Assembly: GCF_012689525.1 (NCBI RefSeq) | Contig: NZ_CP051516.1 | Span: forward strand, 248,001 to 312,000 | Direction: 5' to 3' | Source: Paraburkholderia aromaticivorans | GTDB lineage: Bacteria; Pseudomonadota; Gammaproteobacteria; Burkholderiales; Burkholderiaceae | Length of the DNA: 64,000 bases | Shown here: positions 56,179 to 63,864 of the stretch, piece by piece | How positions within the stretch are numbered: the first letter of the stretch is position 1 | Layout: every line of letters begins with the position of its first letter | Notes under the pieces: model-generated | Databases searched by the model: none | What the model was told of the DNA's origin: nothing | What the model saw: only the letters and a program-made list of their open reading frames with translations | Position numbers and translations under genes: made by a program

Positions 56179-58331
56179 GCAAGTCGCCGTTCCACACCTA
56201 TTCGGAGAAGAATGTTTCGCCGCAGTGGCATCAGCAGCCTGATCTGGTCCCATACAAGCGCCCGTTGCAGTCGGTTGAGGACGCAGGGCTGTACGATGAA
56301 ATACGGGTCGATAGTCGCTACCTTGCGTTGGATGTCTCGACGGATGACCGTCGTTTGCATGACGCCAACATCATCTTCGTGAAGGCGCCGAAGGGAACTG
56401 GCAAGACGAAATGGACGGCCAAATATCTAGAATCAATTCCGCGTCAGCGTAGCCGACTTCAAATATCGCATCGGCAATCGTTGGCGACCGTGCTATCGAA
56501 CGAACTGAACCTGAAGTGCTACCTGGACGACAAGGATGCGCATTGGGGCTATTCTGTCAGTCTGGACAGTATCGAGCTTGTGGAGAACTGCGCCTATGAC
56601 ATTCTTATAATCGACGAATCCGAACAAGTCTTCCGGCATCTCATAGGAGAAACGACGAGGGCCAAACGAGAGGCGATCTTCAACGTTCTGGTCAAACTGG
56701 CATGGAATGCAAAGCAGATCATCTGTCTGGATGCAGATATGACCCATGAACTCACTGGTTACGCGATGTCGAAATTGCGCTGCAATTTCGAATCCGACCG
56801 GCTTCTCTCCATCGTCAATGAGTGGAAAACGGATCGGGCCATCGAGATCTATCAGGACAAAAACCACCTGATCGCCGAACTCGTTACCGCCATTGTCGAT
56901 GGCAAGCGCGTGTACGTACCCGTCAGCGAACTCGGCTTTGCAAATACATTGAAGTCCCTGTTGGAAGGGTTGGTTCGGACAGACGGCCAGAAAATCGACG
57001 TATTGATGTTGACGGGAGAGACGAACAACGAGGATCGTCACAAAGCGTTCTTCCAGAATCCGAACGAAGAGGCGAAGAAATATCAGGTTCTCATTTCCAC
57101 ATCGACGCTCAGCACGGGCGTTAGTATCGATGTCAAATGGTTCGAAGCCGTGTACGGCATTTTCAGTGGAAACATTTACACCTATCAGGATTGTGATCAG
57201 GCCATCAGCCGCGTCCGCAAATGCGATACGGTGAAGGTGTGGATACACGGTGGCGGCAAACGGGAGTTTGAATCAGAAGCAGCAATTCGCAACGGAGTGT
57301 TGGAGAAGGAGGTTCGAACTCGACGTATCATTTTTCCAGATGAAGATGCCTCGATCACCCGAGCGCAGGAAACATTCCTTGATATGCATGCACGAATCAC
57401 TTGGTGCAATCAGGAATGGAAGATGAAGCGCATCGAGAAATTCCGCGATCTGAAGATCGAAGAAGGCTGGCGGGTTTCGTTGGTGGCGACCGATGTGGCG
57501 ATGAAGAAGGCCGGCAGTGAGATGTTGAAGTTTGGTATAGATCCGTTCGGTACGAAAAAGGCTACCCTCATCCTAGAGGCAAAGAACATCGACTTCGGAG
57601 AAGCCGATGTGTTGCGTGCGAAAGATCGTTCCGATCTTTCCCGCGACCAGAAACGGTCATTGACGAAGTGGGCTGTCTGCGAATTCTTCCGGCTGAAATC
57701 GCCAGCGCAGGTAACGTTGCAGCAGATCCAGCAGTACCAAACCGACGAAGTGCGTGAGGTGCTGAAGAATGTGCGACTGCTGCGGGATTCGAGAGCACTG
57801 GCGTTGGAGCGTGACCAGTACGAACGGACGAGTGATCGGGTCACCCGCGCTTTAACCGACTATGAGCACCGCGTCATGAAGCGCGACCTGTTCGATGGTG
57901 CGCTTGAGGCATCAGGCATCAATCGAGGAGAGGCATTTCGGCGGGCTGCGCGTTATAAGGAAATCGAAGATGAGTACGCTGAATCAATGCGCATCATCGG
58001 CGATTCGAATTCGCGTCCGGGCCGAGAAGCATCGAAGCATCGGCGCGAGCAGTTGGCGCAACTGGAATGGATCGTAACAGCCGAGATGATCGATAGTGTC
58101 TCGCGGTATGCTTCAACGAAGATGAAGGAGGTGAACATGTTCTTGGGCACCCACTTCGCAACGCCAGAGGCACTGGAAGCGAAAACGAAGGTCTTCAACG
58201 CAATCTTAGGCCGTCTTGGTATCGCGATCAAAAAGAATCGAAAGAAGGACAGCACTGGCTATGTCATCGACTACAAACGCATGGCAGAGCTATCGCCTTT
58301 GGTAAATGACGCAGAAGTTGCTGCCATTTAG
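56175..58331 (+). CDS. Replication helicase of the CyRepA1 / origin-binding type
   Basis: A 718-residue protein. The N-terminal half is a superfamily 2-like helicase: Walker A VKAPKGTGKTKW (about 69-80), DExx box LIIDESEQVFRHL (about 145), a CLDADM motif III region, STLSTGVSIDVKWF, and arginine-finger motif QDCDQAISRVRKC. The C-terminal half is helical and charged and may hold DNA-binding parts. This layout matches CyRepA1-like plasmid replication proteins as I know them. It forms a coupled pair with the primase-like gene. Confidence 0.8.
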   Translation: MSKSPFHTYSEKNVSPQWHQQPDLVPYKRPLQSVEDAGLYDEIRVDSRYLALDVSTDDRRLHDANIIFVKAPKGTGKTKWTAKYLESIPRQRSRLQISHRQSLATVLSNELNLKCYLDDKDAHWGYSVSLDSIELVENCAYDILIIDESEQVFRHLIGETTRAKREAIFNVLVKLAWNAKQIICLDADMTHELTGYAMSKLRCNFESDRLLSIVNEWKTDRAIEIYQDKNHLIAELVTAIVDGKRVYVPVSELGFANTLKSLLEGLVRTDGQKIDVLMLTGETNNEDRHKAFFQNPNEEAKKYQVLISTSTLSTGVSIDVKWFEAVYGIFSGNIYTYQDCDQAISRVRKCDTVKVWIHGGGKREFESEAAIRNGVLEKEVRTRRIIFPDEDASITRAQETFLDMHARITWCNQEWKMKRIEKFRDLKIEEGWRVSLVATDVAMKKAGSEMLKFGIDPFGTKKATLILEAKNIDFGEADVLRAKDRSDLSRDQKRSLTKWAVCEFFRLKSPAQVTLQQIQQYQTDEVREVLKNVRLLRDSRALALERDQYERTSDRVTRALTDYEHRVMKRDLFDGALEASGINRGEAFRRAARYKEIEDEYAESMRIIGDSNSRPGREASKHRREQLAQLEWIVTAEMIDSVSRYASTKMKEVNMFLGTHFATPEALEAKTKVFNAILGRLGIAIKKNRKKDSTGYVIDYKRMAELSPLVNDAEVAAI

Positions 58332-58342
58332 GGCTTCGGCGA

Positions 58343-58426
58343 TGTACAAAAATGTTGAGCTTTTCGGTAGATATGTAGTAACACCAACGTATATCAACCT
58401 ACTGGGCTCGGCTGCAAAAATGTACA
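58343..58426 (+). repeat. 84-bp direct repeat, copy 1 (iteron or recombination site)
   Basis: Begins and ends with TGTACA and has CAAAAATGT near both ends. It matches the copy at 58468-58551 at 71 of 84 positions (85%) without gaps, counted by hand. Lies just after the helicase gene, where plasmid iterons usually lie. Confidence 0.85.
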
Positions 58427-58467
58427 TCGACCGGGCAATATCAAGATGGGAGCGTCGGGCTGGGCGC

Positions 58468-58551
58468 TGTACAAAAATGTCGAGCTTTTCAGTGGACCTG
58501 TAGTAACACCTACGTGTATTCGTCTACTGGGCTTGGCTGCGAAAATGTACA
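58468..58551 (+). repeat. 84-bp direct repeat, copy 2
   Basis: Second copy of the repeat at 58343-58426, offset 125 bases. Differences are scattered substitutions; the ends (TGTACAAAAATGT and AAAATGTACA) and TGTAGTAACACC are kept, so these may be protein contacts. Confidence 0.85.
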
Positions 58552-58606
58552 CCTTGAGGCGGGCCACACAGGGCGGCGGCTTGCGTCGGCCTGTGTTGAC
58601 CAGTCC

Positions 58607-58651
58607 GGCCAGCCGCTCGGCCGTCCCTGACGGCGACCTTGGCGGCTGGCC
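58607..58651 (+). promoter_or_regulatory. Nested hairpin, possible terminator or origin structure
   Basis: GGCCAGCCGC pairs with GCGGCTGGCC, and inside it GCCGTC pairs with GACGGC around CCT. A short TTT follows. It may end the replication transcript; the unusually elaborate stem also suits a conjugal or replication origin. Confidence 0.55.
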
Positions 58652-58687
58652 TTTGATATGTCCATGTTCAGCCAGTGTCCCAGCAGG

Positions 58688-58717
58688 AATGTTTACTAAT
58701 TACAAATAGTAAACATT
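58688..58717. repeat. 11-8-11 inverted repeat, candidate tyrosine recombinase core site
   Basis: AATGTTTACTA-ATTACAAA-TAGTAAACATT: perfect 11-base arms around an 8-base spacer. This is the geometry of Xer/Cre-type crossover sites (11 bp arms in dif, 8 bp spacer in loxP). A tyrosine recombinase starts 104 bases later. Confidence 0.65.
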
Positions 58718-58766
58718 TCGTTGCAGCAAGCCATCCTGCCAGTGTACGAAGCCCAGAGGGCTGGAT

Positions 58767-58811
58767 AGAATGTTTATAAATGATTCGCATAGCGAAATTA
58801 ATAAACATTCT
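58767..58811. promoter_or_regulatory. Second AATGTTTA inverted repeat, immediately upstream of the recombinase
   Basis: AGAATGTTTAT and ATAAACATTCT, perfect 11-base arms, flank TTCGC-ATA-GCGAA, another palindrome. The arm core equals that of the 11-8-11 site. It ends 10 bases before the recombinase start, so it may be an autoregulatory site or an accessory recombinase site. Confidence 0.6.
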
Positions 58812-58821
58812 GAGGTGAATT

Positions 58822-59415
58822 GTGCGCGATGGTCAGGCGAAGGTATTGACCGAATCGGAGTTCCGCCGCGTCGTCAACGCGATGAAGAAAGAGGCCCATG
58901 CGAAGCGAAATGTTGCGCTTCTCTATTGTTCGTTCGGGCTCGGCCTTCGCGCGAAAGAGATGGCATCGCTTCGAATTCGTCATGTGCTCGGCGTTGATGG
59001 CGAACTGCTGGACGAAATTAATCTCGACGGCTCGATGACGAAGGGCAATAAGCAACGCCATGCGTACTTGACGAACCCGAAAGTTGCAGATGCGATTCGT
59101 GACTATTTGAACGAGCGGCGGAAGGGCGAAGGCATCCTGTTCAACTTCGATGCGCCATTGTTCCGTTCTCAGAAGGGTGGACAATTCTCACCGAACACGT
59201 TGCAACAGCTTTTCCATCGAATGTACGCGAAGGCTCGATTGCAGGGCGCATCGAGCCATTCGGGTCGTCGCACGTTCGCGACGACCCTGATCGAGAAGGG
59301 TGTAGACATCAAGGCCGTATCGACATTGATGGGACACGCATCAATCGGCATGACCGCGCGATATGTCGAAGACAACCCGGTACGATTGAAGCAGATCAGC
59401 GCTGACCTGTTTTGA
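58822..59415 (+). CDS. Minimal tyrosine recombinase (FimB-size, catalytic domain only)
   Basis: A 197-residue recombinase with all catalytic residues: Arg43 (GLGLRAKEMASL), lysine in TKGNKQRH, His146-x-x-Arg149 (SSHSGRRTFATT), His172 (LMGHAS) and Tyr181 (ARYVED). There is no N-terminal SAM-like core-binding domain, as in the FimB/FimE inverting enzymes. GTG start with GAGG upstream. It may act on the inverted repeats upstream to resolve dimers or invert DNA. Confidence 0.9.
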   Translation: MRDGQAKVLTESEFRRVVNAMKKEAHAKRNVALLYCSFGLGLRAKEMASLRIRHVLGVDGELLDEINLDGSMTKGNKQRHAYLTNPKVADAIRDYLNERRKGEGILFNFDAPLFRSQKGGQFSPNTLQQLFHRMYAKARLQGASSHSGRRTFATTLIEKGVDIKAVSTLMGHASIGMTARYVEDNPVRLKQISADLF

Positions 59416-59461
59416 GGATACCAACGCGAGACATGTGGGCGTATGAACAAGGAGACATCTC

Positions 59462-59662
59462 GTGAATGTGCGGAAGCGTATCAAGAGGGCCAACGACGCA
59501 AGAGTTCAACATAACCACGTATTGCTCGCCAGAATCTCGAAAACGAACGATACCGGCCTTGATGATGGAGTTGTGCTATCTATCTTGCGAGCGAAGAAAG
59601 GTCCGTGGACTGAATATACTTCGGTCGAAGAAATGCTTGCATTCATAGGTGCCGAAACGTGA
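59462..59662 (+). CDS. Small protein following the recombinase, unknown
   Basis: A 66-residue protein from GTG 59462 with AAGGAGA at 6-9 bases before it. Basic N-terminus (MNVRKRIKRANDARV), then DDGVVLSILRAKKGPWTEY. Probably co-transcribed with the recombinase gene 46 bases before it. Function unknown. Confidence 0.6.
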   Translation: MNVRKRIKRANDARVQHNHVLLARISKTNDTGLDDGVVLSILRAKKGPWTEYTSVEEMLAFIGAET

Positions 59663-59745
59663 CGATGTCTGTCAAAGACGTTAGACTTCCTGCTTCGTGA
59701 CGACGCTAACGTATGTCTAATCGTGCGTGGAAGTTACAATAATAT

Positions 59746-60825
59746 ATGTACATCATCCTAGACTCGAATATTTTCTTCAACAACTGGTATTTGCGCAGCG
59801 CAGAGTTCGAGCGTCTTGTCCATCATGCAAACAGTGTTGCGGCAACCTTGGTGGTTTCTCAGGTCGTCGTTGATGAAGTTAGTGCTAAGTTCGAGGAACA
59901 TGTCAGCAATTTCCGGGCGGACGAAAAGAAGCTCAAGGATGCCTGTGCAAGATTGACATTCGCGCGTTTCGATTGGCCGGAAATCACCACGCCCGACAGC
60001 TACGATTTTGTCCAAATCTTGCGTTCTCGCTTCCAAGACGTCGCGGTTGCTTCGTATGATCATGTTGGTCATCAGCGTCTTGTCGATAAAGCGATTCGGA
60101 AGGAGATGCCATTTCAGTCAAACGAGAAGGGATATCGCGACGCGCTGATGTGGCTGACGCTGCTGGCTTTCATCAAGGGATCGAACTCGGATCGCTACGT
60201 TGTGTTCATCAACGAGAATAAGAACGACTTTTTCGAGAAGGGCGGCGACCGCCTGAGGCTTCACCATCACTTGCAAGCGGATTGGGATACAAAGAAGCTC
60301 GATAACGAGCTTTTTTTGTACAACAAGCTTTCTGACTTCAACGATGTTCAGATGCAACCGGCCGGTCACGACATCGATCTGGTTGCGTTCATTGAGCAAC
60401 ATACAGACACGATCGAGACTGCTATATCTTTGGATGTTGGCGATTACCTTGAGGGCGACGGGACTAGGAAGTTCCTTGCGATGCTGTGTCTATCAGGGCT
60501 AGTGACCCAGAATTCTGATTGGGAAGTCATTGAGGGCATTGAAGATTTCACTGTTGTCCAGTGCCAGCATATATCCCCGACGCTTTCCTATGTGGGCGTT
60601 CGCTTCAACCTCCGAATAGTCAGCGTATCGTTAAAGGTCGCTGCAGACGTTTACCGCGCGCAGAAGCACGAAATTGACGCTACGTTCCAAACCATCACGC
60701 CCGATGGGGATTTCGTAGATATGAGCATGTGGGTGCGCTGTTATTTTGAAGCCAGCCTACTCTACGACGCGCGAAACGAAGACGTTCGCGAAATTGCCAT
60801 AGGCTTGACGGATCTGCGTACATAG
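59746..60825 (+). CDS. PIN domain protein (DUF4935-like RNase)
   Basis: A 359-residue protein with an N-terminal PIN nuclease domain: Asp6 (MYIILDSNIFFNNWYL), Glu44 (VVVDEVSAKF), Asp132 (GYRDALMW) and Asp161 (FINENKNDFFEKGGDRLRLH). All four acidic residues expected of the metal site are present. The C-terminal half is a beta-rich region without a family I can name. PIN-domain RNases of this type are often in defence or toxin systems; no antitoxin is adjacent that I recognise. Confidence 0.78.
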   Translation: MYIILDSNIFFNNWYLRSAEFERLVHHANSVAATLVVSQVVVDEVSAKFEEHVSNFRADEKKLKDACARLTFARFDWPEITTPDSYDFVQILRSRFQDVAVASYDHVGHQRLVDKAIRKEMPFQSNEKGYRDALMWLTLLAFIKGSNSDRYVVFINENKNDFFEKGGDRLRLHHHLQADWDTKKLDNELFLYNKLSDFNDVQMQPAGHDIDLVAFIEQHTDTIETAISLDVGDYLEGDGTRKFLAMLCLSGLVTQNSDWEVIEGIEDFTVVQCQHISPTLSYVGVRFNLRIVSVSLKVAADVYRAQKHEIDATFQTITPDGDFVDMSMWVRCYFEASLLYDARNEDVREIAIGLTDLRT

Positions 60826-60962
60826 GTTCACTAAAACCGACTGATAGCTCTAAAGTCGGGCGCGACCAATGCCGATATCCAATGCATGAAGGTGTGCACA
60901 GACCGACCAAGGAACGGAGCCTGTGTCGATGCGCAAACGCGGCATATTTCGGAGAAGCTAGA

Positions 60963-61718
60963 GTGAGCTTTGAGCGTGAATTGTGGTCTGGTGAGTATTC
61001 CCGAAGCGAATTGCCTCGCTTCTCGTGCCCGCGGTGTAGGTCGGGCCGTTTGGCGCAGGCTGTTGATTCACTGTCAGTCGTTGAGCCAGAATATTCGAAA
61101 ACACAGGCACAACACCCTGACTGGGAGCCGGACTGGGATGTTGAGCGATTCAACCTGAAGCTGTTGTGCGATAACTCGGGCTGCGCAGAGGTGGTTTGCG
61201 TCGTTGGCGACACGACGATATCCGAATACTATGACGAGGAACTGAATTCTTGGGCACTCGTATCCTTGCTTCGGCCTAGAGCTTTTTTTCCTGCGCCTCC
61301 GATGATGGCCTTGCCTAAGGAGATGCCGAGAGAGGTTGAGGCTCAAATCGAAAAAAGTTTTGAACTTTACTGGACAGATTTCAGTTCGTGCGCGAACCGC
61401 TTACGCGTCAGTGTTGAACTTTTGCTAGATTACTTTAAGATCTCTCGCTCTGCTATAAACGTAAAAGGAAAGTCTGTCCAGCTGGATCTCAACGCACGAA
61501 TCAATTTGTTCGCGAAAATCGAGCCTGAGCACGCACCTACCCTTACCGCGCTGAGAATGATCGGAAACCTCGGTTCTCACGGCGATGAGGTTAGCCGTGA
61601 GGCGCTACTCGATGCGCTCGAAATTTACGAACATGCGCTCGCTGAACTGTGTGGACAGCGCAGAGCCCGGATAGACAGCCTCCGCAAGAAACTGATCGCT
61701 TCGAAAGGCAAGTATTAA
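60963..61718 (+). CDS. DUF4145 domain protein
   Basis: A 251-residue protein. The N-terminal part has two zinc-like CxxC pairs (FSCPRCRSG and LLCDNSGCAEVVC). The helical DUF4145 domain follows (EKSFELYWTDFSSCANRLRV, VSVELLLDYFKI, LRMIGNLGSHGDEVSREALL, LDALEIYEHALAELCGQ), as in proteins associated with restriction and defence genes. GTG start at 60963 has GGAG at 9 bases. Function unknown. Confidence 0.75.
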   Translation: MSFERELWSGEYSRSELPRFSCPRCRSGRLAQAVDSLSVVEPEYSKTQAQHPDWEPDWDVERFNLKLLCDNSGCAEVVCVVGDTTISEYYDEELNSWALVSLLRPRAFFPAPPMMALPKEMPREVEAQIEKSFELYWTDFSSCANRLRVSVELLLDYFKISRSAINVKGKSVQLDLNARINLFAKIEPEHAPTLTALRMIGNLGSHGDEVSREALLDALEIYEHALAELCGQRRARIDSLRKKLIASKGKY

Positions 61719-61755
61719 ACCCCGACTTGGGGCTAACTTAGCAGCTCATTCGCTT

Positions 61756-62568
61756 ATGATACTTTCTATCACGATCTTCGCAGTTTCCATTACGCTCACC
61801 CTGTTCCAGTATCTAAAACAGTCTCGGTTTGGGTGGCAGGTTGCAAAAGGACTCTCCCTTCTGCTCTTTGCCTTGTCCATCTGGAACGTATATGAGCAAA
61901 ACAAGGATCGAGACTTCTATATCACTAGCCTTGAACAGATTGGGACTCGCGTCAACTGGGGAGATACGGACGTTTCTGTCGAACTTCTGAACGAAGCTGA
62001 AATGGTGCCTGCTGGGGCGGTTTCAGTTCAAATGAAGCTTCTCGCGCCGACTCAACTTCGATTGCCACCGAATAGCGCGATTGAGCTTGATGCAATCGAG
62101 CGCTCGTGCATTGTTGATGCACAACAGGGCCTCGGGTACATGTCCGCCCAAGATGCCGAAAAACTATTCCACGCGTTTGCACGCCCTGATGGTTCCATCT
62201 ATCTCAACACGGAGAAGAAGGCTGGCATCGAACACCTTATGTACCTGGGAAAGGAGACGGTTCGTGGACCTCTTGGCAATGCTCGAGTGCAAATGCGCCT
62301 CGATCGTGGTCCAGATACCCAAAGCCAGTTCAGTTCACTTTCGGACTTGAACGGGGCGATTGTCATTGCCCTCATTCAGGCAGTATCGGTGCAGAATCCG
62401 ATAATTTCATCAGTGTCCATGCAACTGGTAACGGCTGCTGGATTGCAGCGAATCGACGTTCCGGTGCGCCTCCTTGATCCCAGTAATACCCGACCGATAA
62501 CGGGCAGCCGCTATGTCGGTCTATGCATTCCTAAAGAGTACTTTGGTGTCGTCAAGCGTCAAATTTAG
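61756..62568 (+). CDS. Membrane-anchored protein with extracytoplasmic-like domain, unknown
   Basis: A 270-residue protein with two N-terminal hydrophobic segments (about 4-18 and 32-42), the second followed by WNVYEQNKDRDFYITSLEQI. A beta-rich soluble region follows. It starts 37 bases after the DUF4145 gene. It could be part of a PIN-DUF4145-membrane protein cargo unit. No family recognised. Confidence 0.65.
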   Translation: MILSITIFAVSITLTLFQYLKQSRFGWQVAKGLSLLLFALSIWNVYEQNKDRDFYITSLEQIGTRVNWGDTDVSVELLNEAEMVPAGAVSVQMKLLAPTQLRLPPNSAIELDAIERSCIVDAQQGLGYMSAQDAEKLFHAFARPDGSIYLNTEKKAGIEHLMYLGKETVRGPLGNARVQMRLDRGPDTQSQFSSLSDLNGAIVIALIQAVSVQNPIISSVSMQLVTAAGLQRIDVPVRLLDPSNTRPITGSRYVGLCIPKEYFGVVKRQI

Positions 62569-62574
62569 CAGGTC

Positions 62575-62633
62575 GCCTTCTGGAAATGTCCATCGACATT
62601 GCTGGTGAACACGAACGCACCGTGTTGCTTCGT
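62575..62633 (-). pseudogene. 59-bp remnant of a Sir2-type gene
   Basis: This segment matches 63484-63542 of the Sir2 gene at 51 of 59 positions (counted by hand) and encodes THE same peptide pattern in the minus-strand frame, TKQHGAFVFTSNVDGHFQKA against TKERGAFVFTSNVDGHFQKA. The rest of the gene is absent around it. A relic of a second Sir2 copy lost by deletion or recombination. Confidence 0.75.
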
Positions 62634-62706
62634 GAACACAAAAATGCAGCAACTATGCTGTTTGCAACACATTGGACCTCTCATTAACCAAACACGCGAT
62701 TGCAGA

Positions 62707-62985
62707 ATGTTATCCAAATTAGTAATCAAGTTTGTGCATTGGAAATGGAAGACCTTCGACGCTCAGCGTCTTATTCAGGCACTTCGGGCGCAGGGGAAAG
62801 AAAAGGAGGCTGACGCACTTGAGAAAATTCGTCAGGAACCTGCACCGAATAGCCAAGATGAAATGGTTCAGTCAAACGTAAACAAATTGCTGGCCCAGGG
62901 ACGAATGGATGATGCAATGAAACTAAAAAAAATGGCACAGAAGGTTAAGCACTGGCAGAAGCATGGTGGCGAACGGCCTTGGTAG
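62707..62985 (+). CDS. Small helical protein, unknown
   Basis: A 92-residue frame from ATG 62707 (MLSKLVIKFVHWKWKTFDAQ), with KEKEADALEKIRQEPAPNSQ and KHWQKHGGERPW at the end. Highly charged, probably helical. Earlier in-frame starts reach back into the Sir2 remnant and are not convincing. It may have been built from residual sequence. Confidence 0.5.
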   Translation: MLSKLVIKFVHWKWKTFDAQRLIQALRAQGKEKEADALEKIRQEPAPNSQDEMVQSNVNKLLAQGRMDDAMKLKKMAQKVKHWQKHGGERPW

Positions 62986-63026
62986 GTCATGCGAAGTTCT
63001 TAGGAGTCGCCTGTCCTTCGCGTTGA

Positions 63027-63860
63027 TCAGCCGATGCTTTCGTCCAACCGCCGCAGCATGTCGAGCGCACCACCGCTGATGCCGATTCCGCCACTCGGAT
63101 CAATCGCGTAATCGAGTGGATTGATCCGAATGACGCGAGGCCCGTTTCTCTCGCTCATGTTCCGAACGGTCGGAAGGGCCCGGCCTGCACCAAGTTCGAA
63201 GACGACCAACCGTTCGACGCTCAACAGCCAGGCTTCGAATCGCATACGCTGACGCTTTGCGTGAGTTTCGATCCAGTCCCAGTCGTTGAACATGAGGATG
63301 TTCGGTCTTGCTACGCTGCCGCACTTCGGACAACGCGGAAGCGGCGATGTGAGGAAGTATTGCTCCTCGTCCACCTCAGGTTGGAATTCATCTGCCGACC
63401 GAACGTCGTGTGAACAGACTCGCGAGCATTGAAGGAAGTGGATTGAGCCGTGACATTCGAGAACGCGATTCTCCGGAAAGCCAGCCTTCTGGAAGTGTCC
63501 GTCCACGTTGCTGGTGAACACGAACGCGCCGCGTTCTTTCGTCGATGACCAGCGCCGAAGGATGTCGTAGCCTGCATGCGGAACGGTGCGGCGATAGAGA
63601 TTGAGTCGGTGGCCGTAGAATCCCCACGTCCGTATCGGATGATTTCGGAATGCTTCGCCGTTAGCGATGTCCTGAAAGCCGATGCCTTCTGACTTCAATG
63701 CAGGATACGCGTTCCAGAAGCCATGTGTGCCACGGAAGTCCGGCAGTCCGGAATCGATGCCCATACCAGCGCCAGCCGTAATCAGAATTCCGTCAGCGTC
63801 CCGTAACCACTCCACAGCGATCGTCAAGCGGTCAGCTAGGTCCATTTGCGTCGCCGTCAT
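63027..63860 (-). CDS. Sir2 family NAD-dependent deacetylase-like protein
   Basis: A 277-residue protein with the NAD-binding motif GILITAGAGMGIDSGLPDFR, TSNVDGHFQKAGF, the catalytic histidine in ECHGSIHFLQC, and a zinc module (FLQCSRVC ... LPRCPKCGSVA). This is the complete set for a class III deacetylase. Start 63860 (MTATQMDLADRL) lies 4 bases after the stop of the upstream gene on the same strand, so the two form an operon. Sir2 domains also occur in phage-defence proteins that drain NAD; the present one looks like a stand-alone deacetylase. Confidence 0.85.
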   Translation of the reverse strand: MTATQMDLADRLTIAVEWLRDADGILITAGAGMGIDSGLPDFRGTHGFWNAYPALKSEGIGFQDIANGEAFRNHPIRTWGFYGHRLNLYRRTVPHAGYDILRRWSSTKERGAFVFTSNVDGHFQKAGFPENRVLECHGSIHFLQCSRVCSHDVRSADEFQPEVDEEQYFLTSPLPRCPKCGSVARPNILMFNDWDWIETHAKRQRMRFEAWLLSVERLVVFELGAGRALPTVRNMSERNGPRVIRINPLDYAIDPSGGIGISGGALDMLRRLDESIG

Positions 63861-63864
63861 CACG

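Larger units (their letters stand above)
58332..58821. other. Non-coding recombination/replication region of the element
   Basis: 490 bases between the helicase and the tyrosine recombinase genes, with no gene but with the densest set of repeats in the window: the 84-bp direct repeats, a nested hairpin, and two AATGTTTA-type inverted repeats, each listed separately. Confidence 0.7.

Noticed and set aside
58343..58551. CRISPR array
   Set aside because: Only two 84-bp repeats 125 bases apart; no short regular repeats or spacers, no cas genes.
63027..63860. Calling the Sir2 gene an anti-phage NADase
   Set aside because: Motifs are those of a stand-alone deacetylase with a zinc module; no fused sensor or HerA/Argonaute partner is visible.
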